Assembly (NCBI RefSeq): GCF_002094885.1
Contig: NZ_MSIT01000008.1
Location: forward strand, 62,001-126,000
DNA: 64,000 bases
Reading direction: 5' to 3'
Source: Salibaculum halophilum
Lineage (GTDB): Bacteria; Pseudomonadota; Alphaproteobacteria; Rhodobacterales; Rhodobacteraceae
The notes below the pieces were generated by a model that saw only the letters and a list, made by a program, of their open reading frames with translations, had not been told where the DNA came from and did not search any database. The stretch's first letter is position 1. The number at the start of each line of letters is the position of its first letter. The translations under genes were made by a program, and so were the position numbers. Shown piece by piece: positions 57,483 through 64,000 of this stretch.

Positions 57483-58277
57483 ATGTCCCCGCTGATCAAG
57501 ATCAAAGACGTCCGTCACGCCTACGAGACGGCCTCCGGCCCGCTGCCCGTGCTCGACGGGCTTGACGTGACCGTGCAGGAGGGCGGCTTTTGCGCCGTCG
57601 TCGGCCCCTCGGGCTGCGGCAAGTCCACCCTGACCCGGCTCGTGGCCGGCCTGATGCACCCCGACGCGGGCGAGGTCTGGCTGCACGGCGACCTGGTCAA
57701 GGCGCCGCGGTCCACCGTCGGGATGGCCTTTCAGAACCCGGTGCTGCTGGAATGGCGCACCATCCTGCAGAACGTCACGCTGCCGCTGGAAATCGTGCCC
57801 GACGGCCTCAAGGGCGCGGCCGCGAAGGAGCGCGCACGCTATCTGCTGAGCCTCGTCGGGCTTGACGGATTCGAGGACAAGCGGCCTTCGGAGCTTTCGG
57901 GCGGGATGCGCCAGCGCGCCTCGCTGTGCCGGGCGCTGGTCCATCAGCCCGAGGTCCTGATCCTCGACGAGCCCTTCGGCGCGCTCGATGCCTTCACCCG
58001 CGAGGACCTGTGGCAGACCATGCACCAGGTGAAGGAAAGCGAACCGTTCACCGCCGTCCTCATAACCCATGACCTGCGCGAGGCGCTCTTTCTGGGCGAC
58101 CAGGTGGTCGTGCTGTCGGGCCGCCCCGCGCGGACGCAATATGTTATGGACATCCCGCAGACCACCCGGCCGACGCTGGACGATCTCTACACCGCCGAGG
58201 CGGCCGAGCGACTGGCCACGCTGCGCCACCAGATCGAGATCGCCCAGGGCCGCGCCGCCCCAGAGGAGGCCTCATGA
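57483..58277 (+). CDS. ABC transporter ATP-binding protein (TauB/SsuB-like)
   Basis: A 264-residue ABC ATPase of the nitrate/sulfonate/taurine type. Walker A is VVGPSGCGKSTLTRLVAG (about residues 39-56), the Q-loop region is MAFQNPVLLEWRTILQNV, the signature is LSGGMRQRASLCRAL (about 139-153) and Walker B is VLILDEPFGALDAFTRED (about 158-175). It overlaps the permease gene by four bases. It powers import of the ligand bound by the upstream protein. Confidence 0.93.
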   Translation: MSPLIKIKDVRHAYETASGPLPVLDGLDVTVQEGGFCAVVGPSGCGKSTLTRLVAGLMHPDAGEVWLHGDLVKAPRSTVGMAFQNPVLLEWRTILQNVTLPLEIVPDGLKGAAAKERARYLLSLVGLDGFEDKRPSELSGGMRQRASLCRALVHQPEVLILDEPFGALDAFTREDLWQTMHQVKESEPFTAVLITHDLREALFLGDQVVVLSGRPARTQYVMDIPQTTRPTLDDLYTAEAAERLATLRHQIEIAQGRAAPEEAS

Positions 58278-59041
58278 CCCCCAGCCTGCGCAAGGTCGTC
58301 GTGCCGACCCTGGCCATTGTCATCTTCCTGGCCCTGTGGGAGGCGCTGGTCTGGATCATGGGCTGGCCCAACTACAAGATGGCCTCGCCCAGCGACCTGA
58401 TCCCCGCCTACCGGCAATACTGGGATCTGTTCCTCGTCATGGGCTGGCAGACGCTCTGGCGGACGGTGCTGGGGCTGGTGCTGGCCATCGTGGTGGGCAC
58501 CGCGCTTGGCATGATCATGGGCTTTTCGCGCACCATGCGCGATGCGCTCTACCCGCTGCTGGTGGGCTTCAACGCCATTCCCAAGGCGACCGTGGTGCCC
58601 ATCGTCGCGCTGATGTTCGTCGGCGCGCATGATTTCAACACGGTCCTGATCGCCTTCATGATCTCGTTCTTTCCGATCGCCGTGTCGGTCTCGATCGGCC
58701 TGTCCACGCTGGAGCCGGAATACCGCGACATCCTGCGCGCGCTCGGCGCGTCGCAGACGATGATCTTTCGCAAGATCGCCCTGCCAAAGACGCTGCCGGA
58801 GTTCTTCGGCGCGCTCAAGGTCTCGGTCACGCTGGCCTTCATCGGCACCAACCTGATGGAGATCGTCAGCCCGCACGGCCGCGGGCTGGGCGCGCTGTTC
58901 GACAGCGGCAAGACGAATTCGGACTACCCGCTGATGTTCGCGGTGCTGATCGCGCTCGCCGTGCTGGGGATCGTGCTCTATTACGTCGTGGTCGCGCTGG
59001 AAAAGATCTTTGCCGGCTGGGCGGAGCGTCAGCCGAGCTGA
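58274..59041 (+). CDS. ABC transporter permease (TauC/SsuC-like)
   Basis: A 255-residue permease with six membrane helices. The EAA-type loop [20 protein letters not shown] (about residues 155-174) contacts the ATPase. Other segments include [20 protein letters not shown] (about 60-79) and [19 protein letters not shown]. It completes a three-gene importer inserted between trpD and trpC. It starts at ATG 58274 within an ATGA overlap and ends 59 bases before trpC. Confidence 0.92.
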   Translation: MTPSLRKVVVPTLAIVIFLALWEALVWIMGWPNYKMASPSDLIPAYRQYWDLFLVMGWQTLWRTVLGLVLAIVVGTALGMIMGFSRTMRDALYPLLVGFNAIPKATVVPIVALMFVGAHDFNTVLIAFMISFFPIAVSVSIGLSTLEPEYRDILRALGASQTMIFRKIALPKTLPEFFGALKVSVTLAFIGTNLMEIVSPHGRGLGALFDSGKTNSDYPLMFAVLIALAVLGIVLYYVVVALEKIFAGWAERQPS

Positions 59042-59100
59042 CCGCCCCCGCCCGACGACGCGCGATTGTCATCGCGCGCGCCCCGCGCTACCCAGTGCGA

Positions 59101-59910
59101 ATGGATATTCTCGACCGCATCAAGGCCTACAAGCGCGACGAGATCGCCGCGCGCAAGGCCGAAACGCCGCTCTCCACGCTCGAAGCCGCCGCAAGGGAGG
59201 CCGGGCCAACGCGCGGCTTTGCCACGGCCCTCGCGCGAGCGGGTAAGACGGGCTACGGGCTGATCGCCGAAATCAAGAAGGCCAGCCCGTCAAAGGGGCT
59301 GATCCGGGCGGATTTCGACCCGCCCGCGCTGGCCCGCGCCTATGCGGCGGGCGGCGCGGCCTGCCTGTCGGTGCTGACCGATACGCCCAGCTTCCAGGGT
59401 GCCGACGAATTCCTGACGCAGGCGCGCGCGGCCACCGACCTGCCCGCCCTGCGCAAGGATTTCATGTACGACCCCTACCAGGTCACCGAGGCCCGCGCGC
59501 TGGGGGCCGATTGCATCCTCATCATCCTCGCCTCGGTGTCCGACACGCAGGCGGCCGAGCTTGAGTCCGCCGCCCGAGACCTGGGCATGGACGTCCTGCT
59601 GGAAGTGCACGACCGCGCCGAACTGGACCGCGCCTGCGCGCTGACATCGCCCCTGCTGGGGATCAACAACCGCAACCTCAAGACCTTCGAGGTGACGCTG
59701 GACACCACCCGCACGCTGGCCCCGCACGTGCCCGCGGACCGCATGATCATCTGCGAAAGCGGGTTGCACACCCCCGCCGACCTGGCCGGGATGGCCCGTT
59801 ACGGCGCGCGCAGCTTCCTGATCGGCGAAAGCCTGATGCGGCAGGCGGATGTCGCCGCCGCCACCCGCGCCATCCTGGCCGACCCGCTGGTGCCCGGGGC
59901 CCCGGCATGA
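59101..59910 (+). CDS. trpC: Indole-3-glycerol phosphate synthase
   Basis: A 269-residue TIM-barrel enzyme of tryptophan synthesis. Signatures are [20 protein letters not shown] (about residues 56-75), [17 protein letters not shown] (about 90-106), [12 protein letters not shown] (about 118-129), [14 protein letters not shown] (about 185-198) and [15 protein letters not shown] (about 218-232). ATG 59101 is chosen; a GTG two codons earlier is possible. It overlaps moaC by four bases, the arrangement seen in many Rhodobacteraceae. Confidence 0.96.
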   Translation: MDILDRIKAYKRDEIAARKAETPLSTLEAAAREAGPTRGFATALARAGKTGYGLIAEIKKASPSKGLIRADFDPPALARAYAAGGAACLSVLTDTPSFQGADEFLTQARAATDLPALRKDFMYDPYQVTEARALGADCILIILASVSDTQAAELESAARDLGMDVLLEVHDRAELDRACALTSPLLGINNRNLKTFEVTLDTTRTLAPHVPADRMIICESGLHTPADLAGMARYGARSFLIGESLMRQADVAAATRAILADPLVPGAPA

Positions 59911-60389
59911 GCGGCGGCAAGCTGAGCCATTTCGACGCCGAGGGCCAGGCGCACATGGTCGATGTCTCGGACAAGCCCGAGACGGCGCGCGTCGCCACCG
60001 CCTGCGGCCACGTGCGCATGTCCGCCGAGACCCTCGCTCATGTCACCGCGGGCACCGCGGACAAGGGCGACGTGCTGGGCATCGCCCGCATCGCCGGCAT
60101 CCAGGGCGCCAAGCGGACCGCCGAGCTGATACCGCTGTGCCACCCCCTGCCCGTCAGCAAGGTGGCGCTGGAGCTGACCCCCGACGCCGCCCTGCCCGGC
60201 GTGCGCATCACCGCCACGGTCAAGACCACCGGCCCCACCGGCGTCGAGATGGAGGCGCTGACGGCCGTCTCCTCGGCCGGGTTGACGGTCTACGACATGC
60301 TCAAGGCCGTGCAGAAGGACATGGAGATCGGCGGCATCCGCGTCACCCTCAAGGACGGCGGCAAGTCGGGGCGGTTCGAGGCAACATGA
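59907..60389 (+). CDS. moaC: Cyclic pyranopterin monophosphate synthase MoaC
   Basis: A 160-residue enzyme of molybdenum cofactor biosynthesis that forms cyclic pyranopterin monophosphate from the MoaA product. It shows [20 protein letters not shown] (about residues 5-24), [20 protein letters not shown] (about 53-72), [20 protein letters not shown] (about 110-129) and [10 protein letters not shown] near the end. Family length is about 160. It is coupled to trpC and to the following GIY-YIG gene by four-base overlaps. Confidence 0.96.
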   Translation: MSGGKLSHFDAEGQAHMVDVSDKPETARVATACGHVRMSAETLAHVTAGTADKGDVLGIARIAGIQGAKRTAELIPLCHPLPVSKVALELTPDAALPGVRITATVKTTGPTGVEMEALTAVSSAGLTVYDMLKAVQKDMEIGGIRVTLKDGGKSGRFEAT

Positions 60390-61282
60390 CCGGGCGGTCG
60401 CTGGAATTGTTCTTCGTTGATGGCAAGCCCGACGGGATGCTGACTGCGGAAGTGTTCAACTGGACCGGGCATGTCCTGCGGATTCCGCGGACCCGTTTGG
60501 TCGACGGTTTGAAACGACAACACGCCGCGCAGACCGGTGTGTATCTTTTGATAGGTGAAACCGACAATGGTCCCCTTGCCTACATCGGAGAAGCCGAAAA
60601 CATGGCGGACAGGGTCAAGCAACACGCAACGGCCAGAGACTGGTGGGACCAGACCATCCTGATTACGACGTCCGGCGACGCCCTGCACAAGGCGCACGTG
60701 AAATACCTCGAAAGCCGTTTGGCGGAAACCGCGATCGAGGCGGCAAACATCCCTCTGGAGAACGGCAATGCACCGCCACGGTCGAGTTTGAACGAGGCCG
60801 CAACCGCCAATATGGAGAGCTTTCTCGAAACGCTTCACATGGTGTTACCGGCAATCCGCGTGGATATGTTCCAGAGTGGCCGACGCGCCGCTCATGTTAA
60901 TCGCGACATAGTTACAGGCACAACGTCGACCAAAAGGTTCGAACTGCGAATACCGCGCCACGACATACACGCGACTGCGGAATTGGCGGCCGATGAAATG
61001 GTCGTCAAGGCTGGTTCCATCGTTCGCGCGCAATGGGTTGGCGGCGCGAAACACGTCCTAAATTATCAGAAATTACACGCAGATCTGGTGACAAATGGGG
61101 TTATTGAAGTTCTGTCTGACGGCAAGGCGCGCATGACCGATGATTATGCCTTCTCAAGCCCGTCCGCGGCGGCCGCGATCGTGAGCGGACGTGCCGCAAA
61201 CGGTCGAAAGGAATGGAAACTTTCAGACGGGCGCACTTTCGAGGAATGGGAGACGGCTCAACTGGAAGCGGTAACGCCATGA
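60386..61282 (+). CDS. GIY-YIG nuclease with C-terminal DUF4357 domain, in the mo operon
   Basis: A 298-residue protein. The GIY-YIG domain (about residues 49-120) keeps Gly51-Val-Tyr53, Tyr66-Ile-Gly68, Arg76, His80 and catalytic Glu109 (YLESRLAE), so it should be an active nuclease. The C-terminal part (about 230-298) looks like DUF4357: [20 protein letters not shown], then [20 protein letters not shown] and TFEEWE. Such GIY-YIG/DUF4357 proteins are scattered and mobile-like; their role is not known. Base composition is clearly lower in GC than its neighbours and codon use is atypical, yet it is joined by ATGA overlaps to moaC and moeA. It is an intruder in an otherwise tight operon. Confidence 0.85.
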   Translation: MTGRSLELFFVDGKPDGMLTAEVFNWTGHVLRIPRTRLVDGLKRQHAAQTGVYLLIGETDNGPLAYIGEAENMADRVKQHATARDWWDQTILITTSGDALHKAHVKYLESRLAETAIEAANIPLENGNAPPRSSLNEAATANMESFLETLHMVLPAIRVDMFQSGRRAAHVNRDIVTGTTSTKRFELRIPRHDIHATAELAADEMVVKAGSIVRAQWVGGAKHVLNYQKLHADLVTNGVIEVLSDGKARMTDDYAFSSPSAAAAIVSGRAANGRKEWKLSDGRTFEEWETAQLEAVTP

Positions 61283-62448
61283 TCACCGTCGACGACGCCC
61301 TCGAAAAGCTGCTGGCGCTGGCCGCACCATTGGAGGTCGAGGAGGTGCCGCTGCGTGCCGCCGCCGGGCGCACCCTGGCGCGGGCCGTCACCGCGCGGCG
61401 CGATCAGCCGCCCTTTTCCGCCGCGGCCATGGACGGCTATGCCATCGCCGCCGATCCCCCCACCGGCGACCGGCTCGCGGTCGTCGGCGAGGCGGCGGCG
61501 GGCCATGGGTTCGACGGGTCCGTCGGGCCGGGCGAGGCGGTGCGCATCTTCACCGGCGCGCCCGTGCCTGCCAACGCGACCCGCGTTATCATCCAGGAGG
61601 ACACCGCGCGCGACGGCGACACGATCACCCTCACCGCGAACCCCGGCCAACGCCGGCACGTGCGCGCCATGGGGGCCGATTTCCGGGTCGGTGACAGGCT
61701 GGAGGCGCCGCGGGTGCTCTCGCCCTCGGATGTCGCCCTTCTGGCGGCGATGAATATCGACACGGTTCCCGTGACGCGCCGCCCCGAGGTGGCGATCATC
61801 GCCACCGGTGACGAGCTGGTGCAACCTGGCGAGGACCCCGGCCCGGACCAGATCATCGCCTCCAACAGCTATGGCCTGGCCGCTCTGATCGAGTCACTCG
61901 GGGCCACCGCGCGCCTGCTGCCCATCGCGCGCGACACCCATGCCGCGCTGCAGGCGGTGTTCGACATGGCCGACGGGGCGGACCTGGTCCTGACCATCGG
62001 CGGTGCCTCGGTGGGCGATCACGACCTTGTCGGCTCGGCGCTGGCCGATCGCGGAATGGACCGGGCGTTCTACAAGGTGGCGATGCGGCCAGGCAAGCCG
62101 CTGATGGCCGGGCGGCTGGGGCCCGCCGCCCTGATCGGCCTGCCCGGCAACCCCGTTTCGGCCATGGTCTGCGGGCATGTCTTCGTCGCCCCCGTCGTCC
62201 GCGCCATGCTGGGGCAGACCGCCACCCTGCCGACCCCCGAACCGCGCCCGCTCGCCGTGCCGCTGCCGGCCAACGGCCCGCGCCAGCACTACCTGCGCGC
62301 GCGCACCACCGAAGCCGGCGTCGCGCCCTTCGACACCCAGGACAGTTCGCTGCTGTCCGTCCTCAGCCAGGCCGATTGCCTGATCGTCCAGCCCGCAGAT
62401 GACCCCGGAAGACCGGCCGGCACCGCGGTGCCGGTGCTCCCGCTGTAA
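61279..62448 (+). CDS. moeA: Molybdopterin molybdenumtransferase MoeA
   Basis: A 389-residue enzyme that inserts molybdenum into adenylylated molybdopterin. It shows ARRDQPPFSAAAMDGYAIAA (about residues 40-59), VRIFTGAPVPANATRVIIQE (about 88-107), IATGDELVQPGEDPGPDQII (about 173-192) and IGLPGNPVSAMVCGHVFVAP (about 290-309, the MoeA signature PGNP). ATG 61279 overlaps the GIY-YIG stop; an upstream in-frame ATG at 61213 lies within that gene. It is followed by lexA after a promoter. Confidence 0.95.
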   Translation: MITVDDALEKLLALAAPLEVEEVPLRAAAGRTLARAVTARRDQPPFSAAAMDGYAIAADPPTGDRLAVVGEAAAGHGFDGSVGPGEAVRIFTGAPVPANATRVIIQEDTARDGDTITLTANPGQRRHVRAMGADFRVGDRLEAPRVLSPSDVALLAAMNIDTVPVTRRPEVAIIATGDELVQPGEDPGPDQIIASNSYGLAALIESLGATARLLPIARDTHAALQAVFDMADGADLVLTIGGASVGDHDLVGSALADRGMDRAFYKVAMRPGKPLMAGRLGPAALIGLPGNPVSAMVCGHVFVAPVVRAMLGQTATLPTPEPRPLAVPLPANGPRQHYLRARTTEAGVAPFDTQDSSLLSVLSQADCLIVQPADDPGRPAGTAVPVLPL

Positions 62449-62457
62449 CGGAACAAC

Positions 62458-62486
62458 TTGACACAAAACAGGAACAGTCGTAGAAC
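62458..62486 (+). promoter_or_regulatory. lexA promoter with SOS box
   Basis: A -35 TTGACA (62458-62463) and, 17 bases on, TAGAAC (62481-62486) as a -10-like box. The SOS box GAAC-AGTCGTA-GAAC (62472-62486) is a perfect GAAC-N7-GAAC site and covers the -10, so LexA binding would block its own promoter. This matches the recA box at 20128. Confidence 0.85.
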
Positions 62487-62525
62487 ATTCGTCAAAAGGC
62501 CGCAGCGGCCCGCGACGGAGGAGCC

Positions 62526-63251
62526 ATGCTTACCAAAAAGCAACACGATCTCTTGGCCTTTATCCATGGGCGCGTTCAGCGCGACGGGGTCCCGCCCTCG
62601 TTCGACGAAATGAAAGAGGCGCTCGACCTGCGCTCAAAATCGGGCATCCATCGCCTCATCACTGCGCTGGAGGAACGCGGCTTCGTGCGGCGGCTGGCGC
62701 ACCGCGCGCGGGCGCTGGAAATCCTCAAGCTGCCCGAGTCGCTGGACACTGCGACCGGGTTTTCGCCGCGGGTGATCGAGGGCGACCGGCCCGACGGCGC
62801 CGATGATCCCGCCTCGAACCGCGCCGCCGGCACGCTGCCCGCCAACGCCCGGCCGGTCGACGCCACGGGCGCGATCAGCCTGCCCGTAATGGGCCGCATC
62901 GCCGCCGGCGTCCCCATCGCGGCGATTTCCGAGGTGTCGCACAACGTGGAGGTACCGCACAGCATGGTCGGCGCGGGCGAGCATTACGCGCTCGAGGTCA
63001 AGGGCGACTCGATGATCGACGCGGGGATCAACGACGGCGACGTGGTCATCATCCGCGAGACCGCCACCGCTGACAACGGCGACATCGTTGTCGCACTGGT
63101 CGAAGACGCCGAGGCGACGCTGAAACGGTTCCGCCGCTCGGGCCGGACCATCGCGCTTGAGGCGGCGAACCCGGCTTTCGAAACGCGCCTGTTCCGCGAC
63201 GATCAGGTCGCTGTACAGGGGCGGCTGGTGGGCCTGATCCGCACCTACTGA
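62526..63251 (+). CDS. lexA: SOS repressor LexA
   Basis: A 241-residue repressor. The N-terminal winged helix (about residues 1-70, [20 protein letters not shown] and [20 protein letters not shown]) binds SOS boxes. The C-terminal S24 protease domain shows the cleavage site Ala127-Gly128 (RIAAGVPI), Ser162 ([10 protein letters not shown]) and Lys200 (ATLKRF). RecA filaments trigger self-cleavage. ATG 62526 is preceded by GACGGAGGAGCC. The promoter carries its own SOS box, so it is autoregulated and linked to recA in this window. Confidence 0.96.
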   Translation: MLTKKQHDLLAFIHGRVQRDGVPPSFDEMKEALDLRSKSGIHRLITALEERGFVRRLAHRARALEILKLPESLDTATGFSPRVIEGDRPDGADDPASNRAAGTLPANARPVDATGAISLPVMGRIAAGVPIAAISEVSHNVEVPHSMVGAGEHYALEVKGDSMIDAGINDGDVVIIRETATADNGDIVVALVEDAEATLKRFRRSGRTIALEAANPAFETRLFRDDQVAVQGRLVGLIRTY

Positions 63252-63443
63252 GGCCGGGCTCCGGCGCGACGCCGTCACACCGGGTGGCACGGCGGGGCCA
63301 TTCGCGCCGGCACGTCCCGCCGGGCGCCGTGTCGGCGTGGCCCGGCCGGCAGCAAGCAGGGCGGCGGCGCGCGCTGCGGGTCACGGCCCCGGCCTCTGCA
63401 AAACCCCGACTTTCGGACCACCACGCCAGTGCCGCGAAGCGAG

Positions 63444-63489
63444 GCCGCGGTCCGCGCGGACCGCGGCGCGTTGCGGCGCGCAACGCGCC
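63444..63489. repeat. Twin GC-rich palindromes after lexA
   Basis: The 24-base perfect palindrome at 63444-63467 is centred on GGTCCGCGCGGACC. It runs straight into a hairpin at 63465-63489 with arms GGCGCGTTGC and GCAACGCGCC around a five-base loop. Both could form at once only with exchange of bases, so they are alternative structures. Confidence 0.6.
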
Positions 63490-63547
63490 ACAATTGCCCG
63501 GGTCCTTTCCCGTTTCTGCCGCTTCGCAGACCCTGGCATCCGGCACA

Positions 63548-63591
63548 CCGCGCGGCCCGACCGCGCGGCGCACGGCGCGTCGACGCGCCGT
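63548..63591. repeat. Second GC-rich palindrome cluster after lexA
   Basis: Two copies of the self-complementary CCGCGCGG (63548-63555 and 63561-63568) separated by CCCGA, followed by the 20-base perfect palindrome ACGGCGCGTCGACGCGCCGT (63572-63591). Confidence 0.6.
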
Positions 63592-63624
63592 CGCCCAGCC
63601 TGATCGCCTGTTCCCTACCCCGGA

Positions 63625-64000
63625 TCACCGCCAAGCCGGACGGGTGGCCAGCCGCGCCTCTCGGCTGTTCCAGAGCCGATCGCCGGTCCGGTCGCGCACG
63701 CTGACCAGGTCAAGCGCCTCGTCGCGCAGATAGCCGGCTACCGCGCCCCTCTCCCGCAGACGCCCAAGGTCAAGGACCGTGCAGTCCCGGCCCGGGCCAA
63801 CCTGCTGGTTCGACACCAGTATGGCGGCCCCGTCGCAGCCAACAACCTCGGCCAGCGCCAACTTGCCACGCACCGCCAAGACGCGGGTCGCCCCGATCTG
63901 CATGTCCTGGCGCCGGCCCGTGATGCGCATCCCCGGACGCGCGTGCGCCTGCGCCTGCGGGACGGGCGCGCCATCGTTTTCCAGCCAGGCGCGGGCGGCG
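63625..64000 (-). CDS. comEC: ComEC/Rec2-family DNA uptake protein, C-terminal part (cut by window edge)
   Basis: About 124 C-terminal residues of a minus-strand gene running off the right edge. The sequence AWLENDGAPVPQAQAHAR, then VLAVRGKLALAEVVGCDGAA, DCTVLDLGRLRERGAVAGYL and VRDRTGDRLWNSREA is typical of the tail of the ComEC C-terminal metallo-beta-lactamase-like domain in alphaproteobacteria. ComEC is the inner-membrane channel for DNA uptake in competence. The location beside lexA fits the usual Rhodobacteraceae order. The membrane and lactamase parts are outside the window, so the call rests on the tail and context. Confidence 0.7.
   Translation of the reverse strand, partial: AARAWLENDGAPVPQAQAHARPGMRITGRRQDMQIGATRVLAVRGKLALAEVVGCDGAAILVSNQQVGPGRDCTVLDLGRLRERGAVAGYLRDEALDLVSVRDRTGDRLWNSREARLATRPAWR

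Larger units (their letters stand above)
63252..63624. other. Palindrome-rich non-coding gap between lexA and comEC
   Basis: A 373-base, very GC-rich gap between convergent genes. It contains at least four strong palindromes (63444-63467, 63465-63489, 63548-63568 and 63572-63591). No open frame here has family features. It may serve as a bidirectional terminator or other structural DNA. Confidence 0.6.

Noticed and set aside
63275-63634. 119-codon minus-strand open frame in the lexA-comEC gap
   Set aside because: The composition is driven by GC palindromes (Arg/Ala/Gly-rich) and there is no family feature or ribosome-binding site.

Overview
This is a GC-rich, gene-dense stretch of chromosome from an alphaproteobacterium, most likely a member of the Rhodobacteraceae (Roseobacter/Rhodobacter group). 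The pointers are: the iscR-desulfurase-sufB...sufC-sufD...sufS order, an IscR with a single cysteine, SOS boxes of the alphaproteobacterial GAAC-N7-GAAC type in front of both recA and lexA, a class II (B12-dependent) ribonucleotide reductase, and the trpG-trpD...trpC-moaC...moeA-lexA-comEC gene order. No phage, plasmid origin or CRISPR array was seen. One tRNA gene (tRNA-Pro, anticodon TGG) is present.

Layout. 1-7.9 kb: iron-sulfur cluster assembly operon on the minus strand, with an FkbM-type methyltransferase gene and two YIP1-like membrane protein genes between the suf genes. 8-16.2 kb: a hydrolase, two unrelated NADP-isocitrate dehydrogenases in tandem, two small membrane proteins, typA, then two tandem DUF1330 genes on the minus strand. 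16.2-20.1 kb: alaS and SOS-controlled recA. 20.2-24.1 kb: an NsrR-like Rrf2 regulator and a zinc uptake locus (znuB-znuC-zur diverging from znuA). 24.1-27.4 kb: a decay zone with remnants of iolB, iolE and a second oxidoreductase, plus a truncated IS5-family element, next to an intact Gfo/Idh/MocA oxidoreductase. 27.6-30.5 kb: an XRE-cupin regulator followed by the threonine degradation pair kbl-tdh. 30.5-39.8 kb: a TctDE-type two-component system with an extra binding protein, diverging from a tripartite tricarboxylate transporter operon (tctC-tctB-tctA) that continues into a CaiB-type CoA transferase, a citryl-CoA lyase-like protein and an AbrB-type membrane protein. 40.4-44.0 kb: nrdJ. 44.5-49 kb: tRNA-Pro, DUF192, a double cold-shock-domain protein, pdxH, fabI, a phosphoribosyltransferase and an aminotransferase. 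49.1-63.3 kb: ppiD-trpE, a DUF983 protein, a divergent polysaccharide deacetylase, then trpG-trpD, a three-gene ABC importer, trpC-moaC, a GIY-YIG/DUF4357 gene, moeA and lexA. The 3' end of comEC closes the window on the minus strand.

How the genes may work together. The clearest candidate for an under-described system is the 30.5-39.8 kb module. A sensor pair and TTT transporter would bring in a di- or tricarboxylate, the class III CoA transferase would activate it, and the citrate-synthase-like lyase, which keeps its His/His/Asp triad, would cleave the CoA ester. Other points of interest are foreign-looking or unexpected genes placed cleanly inside housekeeping operons (GIY-YIG in moaC-moeA, an ABC importer between trpD and trpC, FkbM in suf), two ICE/Irr-like palindromes in the iscR-suf operon (one inside a coding region), and the visible decay of an inositol catabolic locus.

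All assignments are from reading the sequence and from memory of the families. No database search was run.
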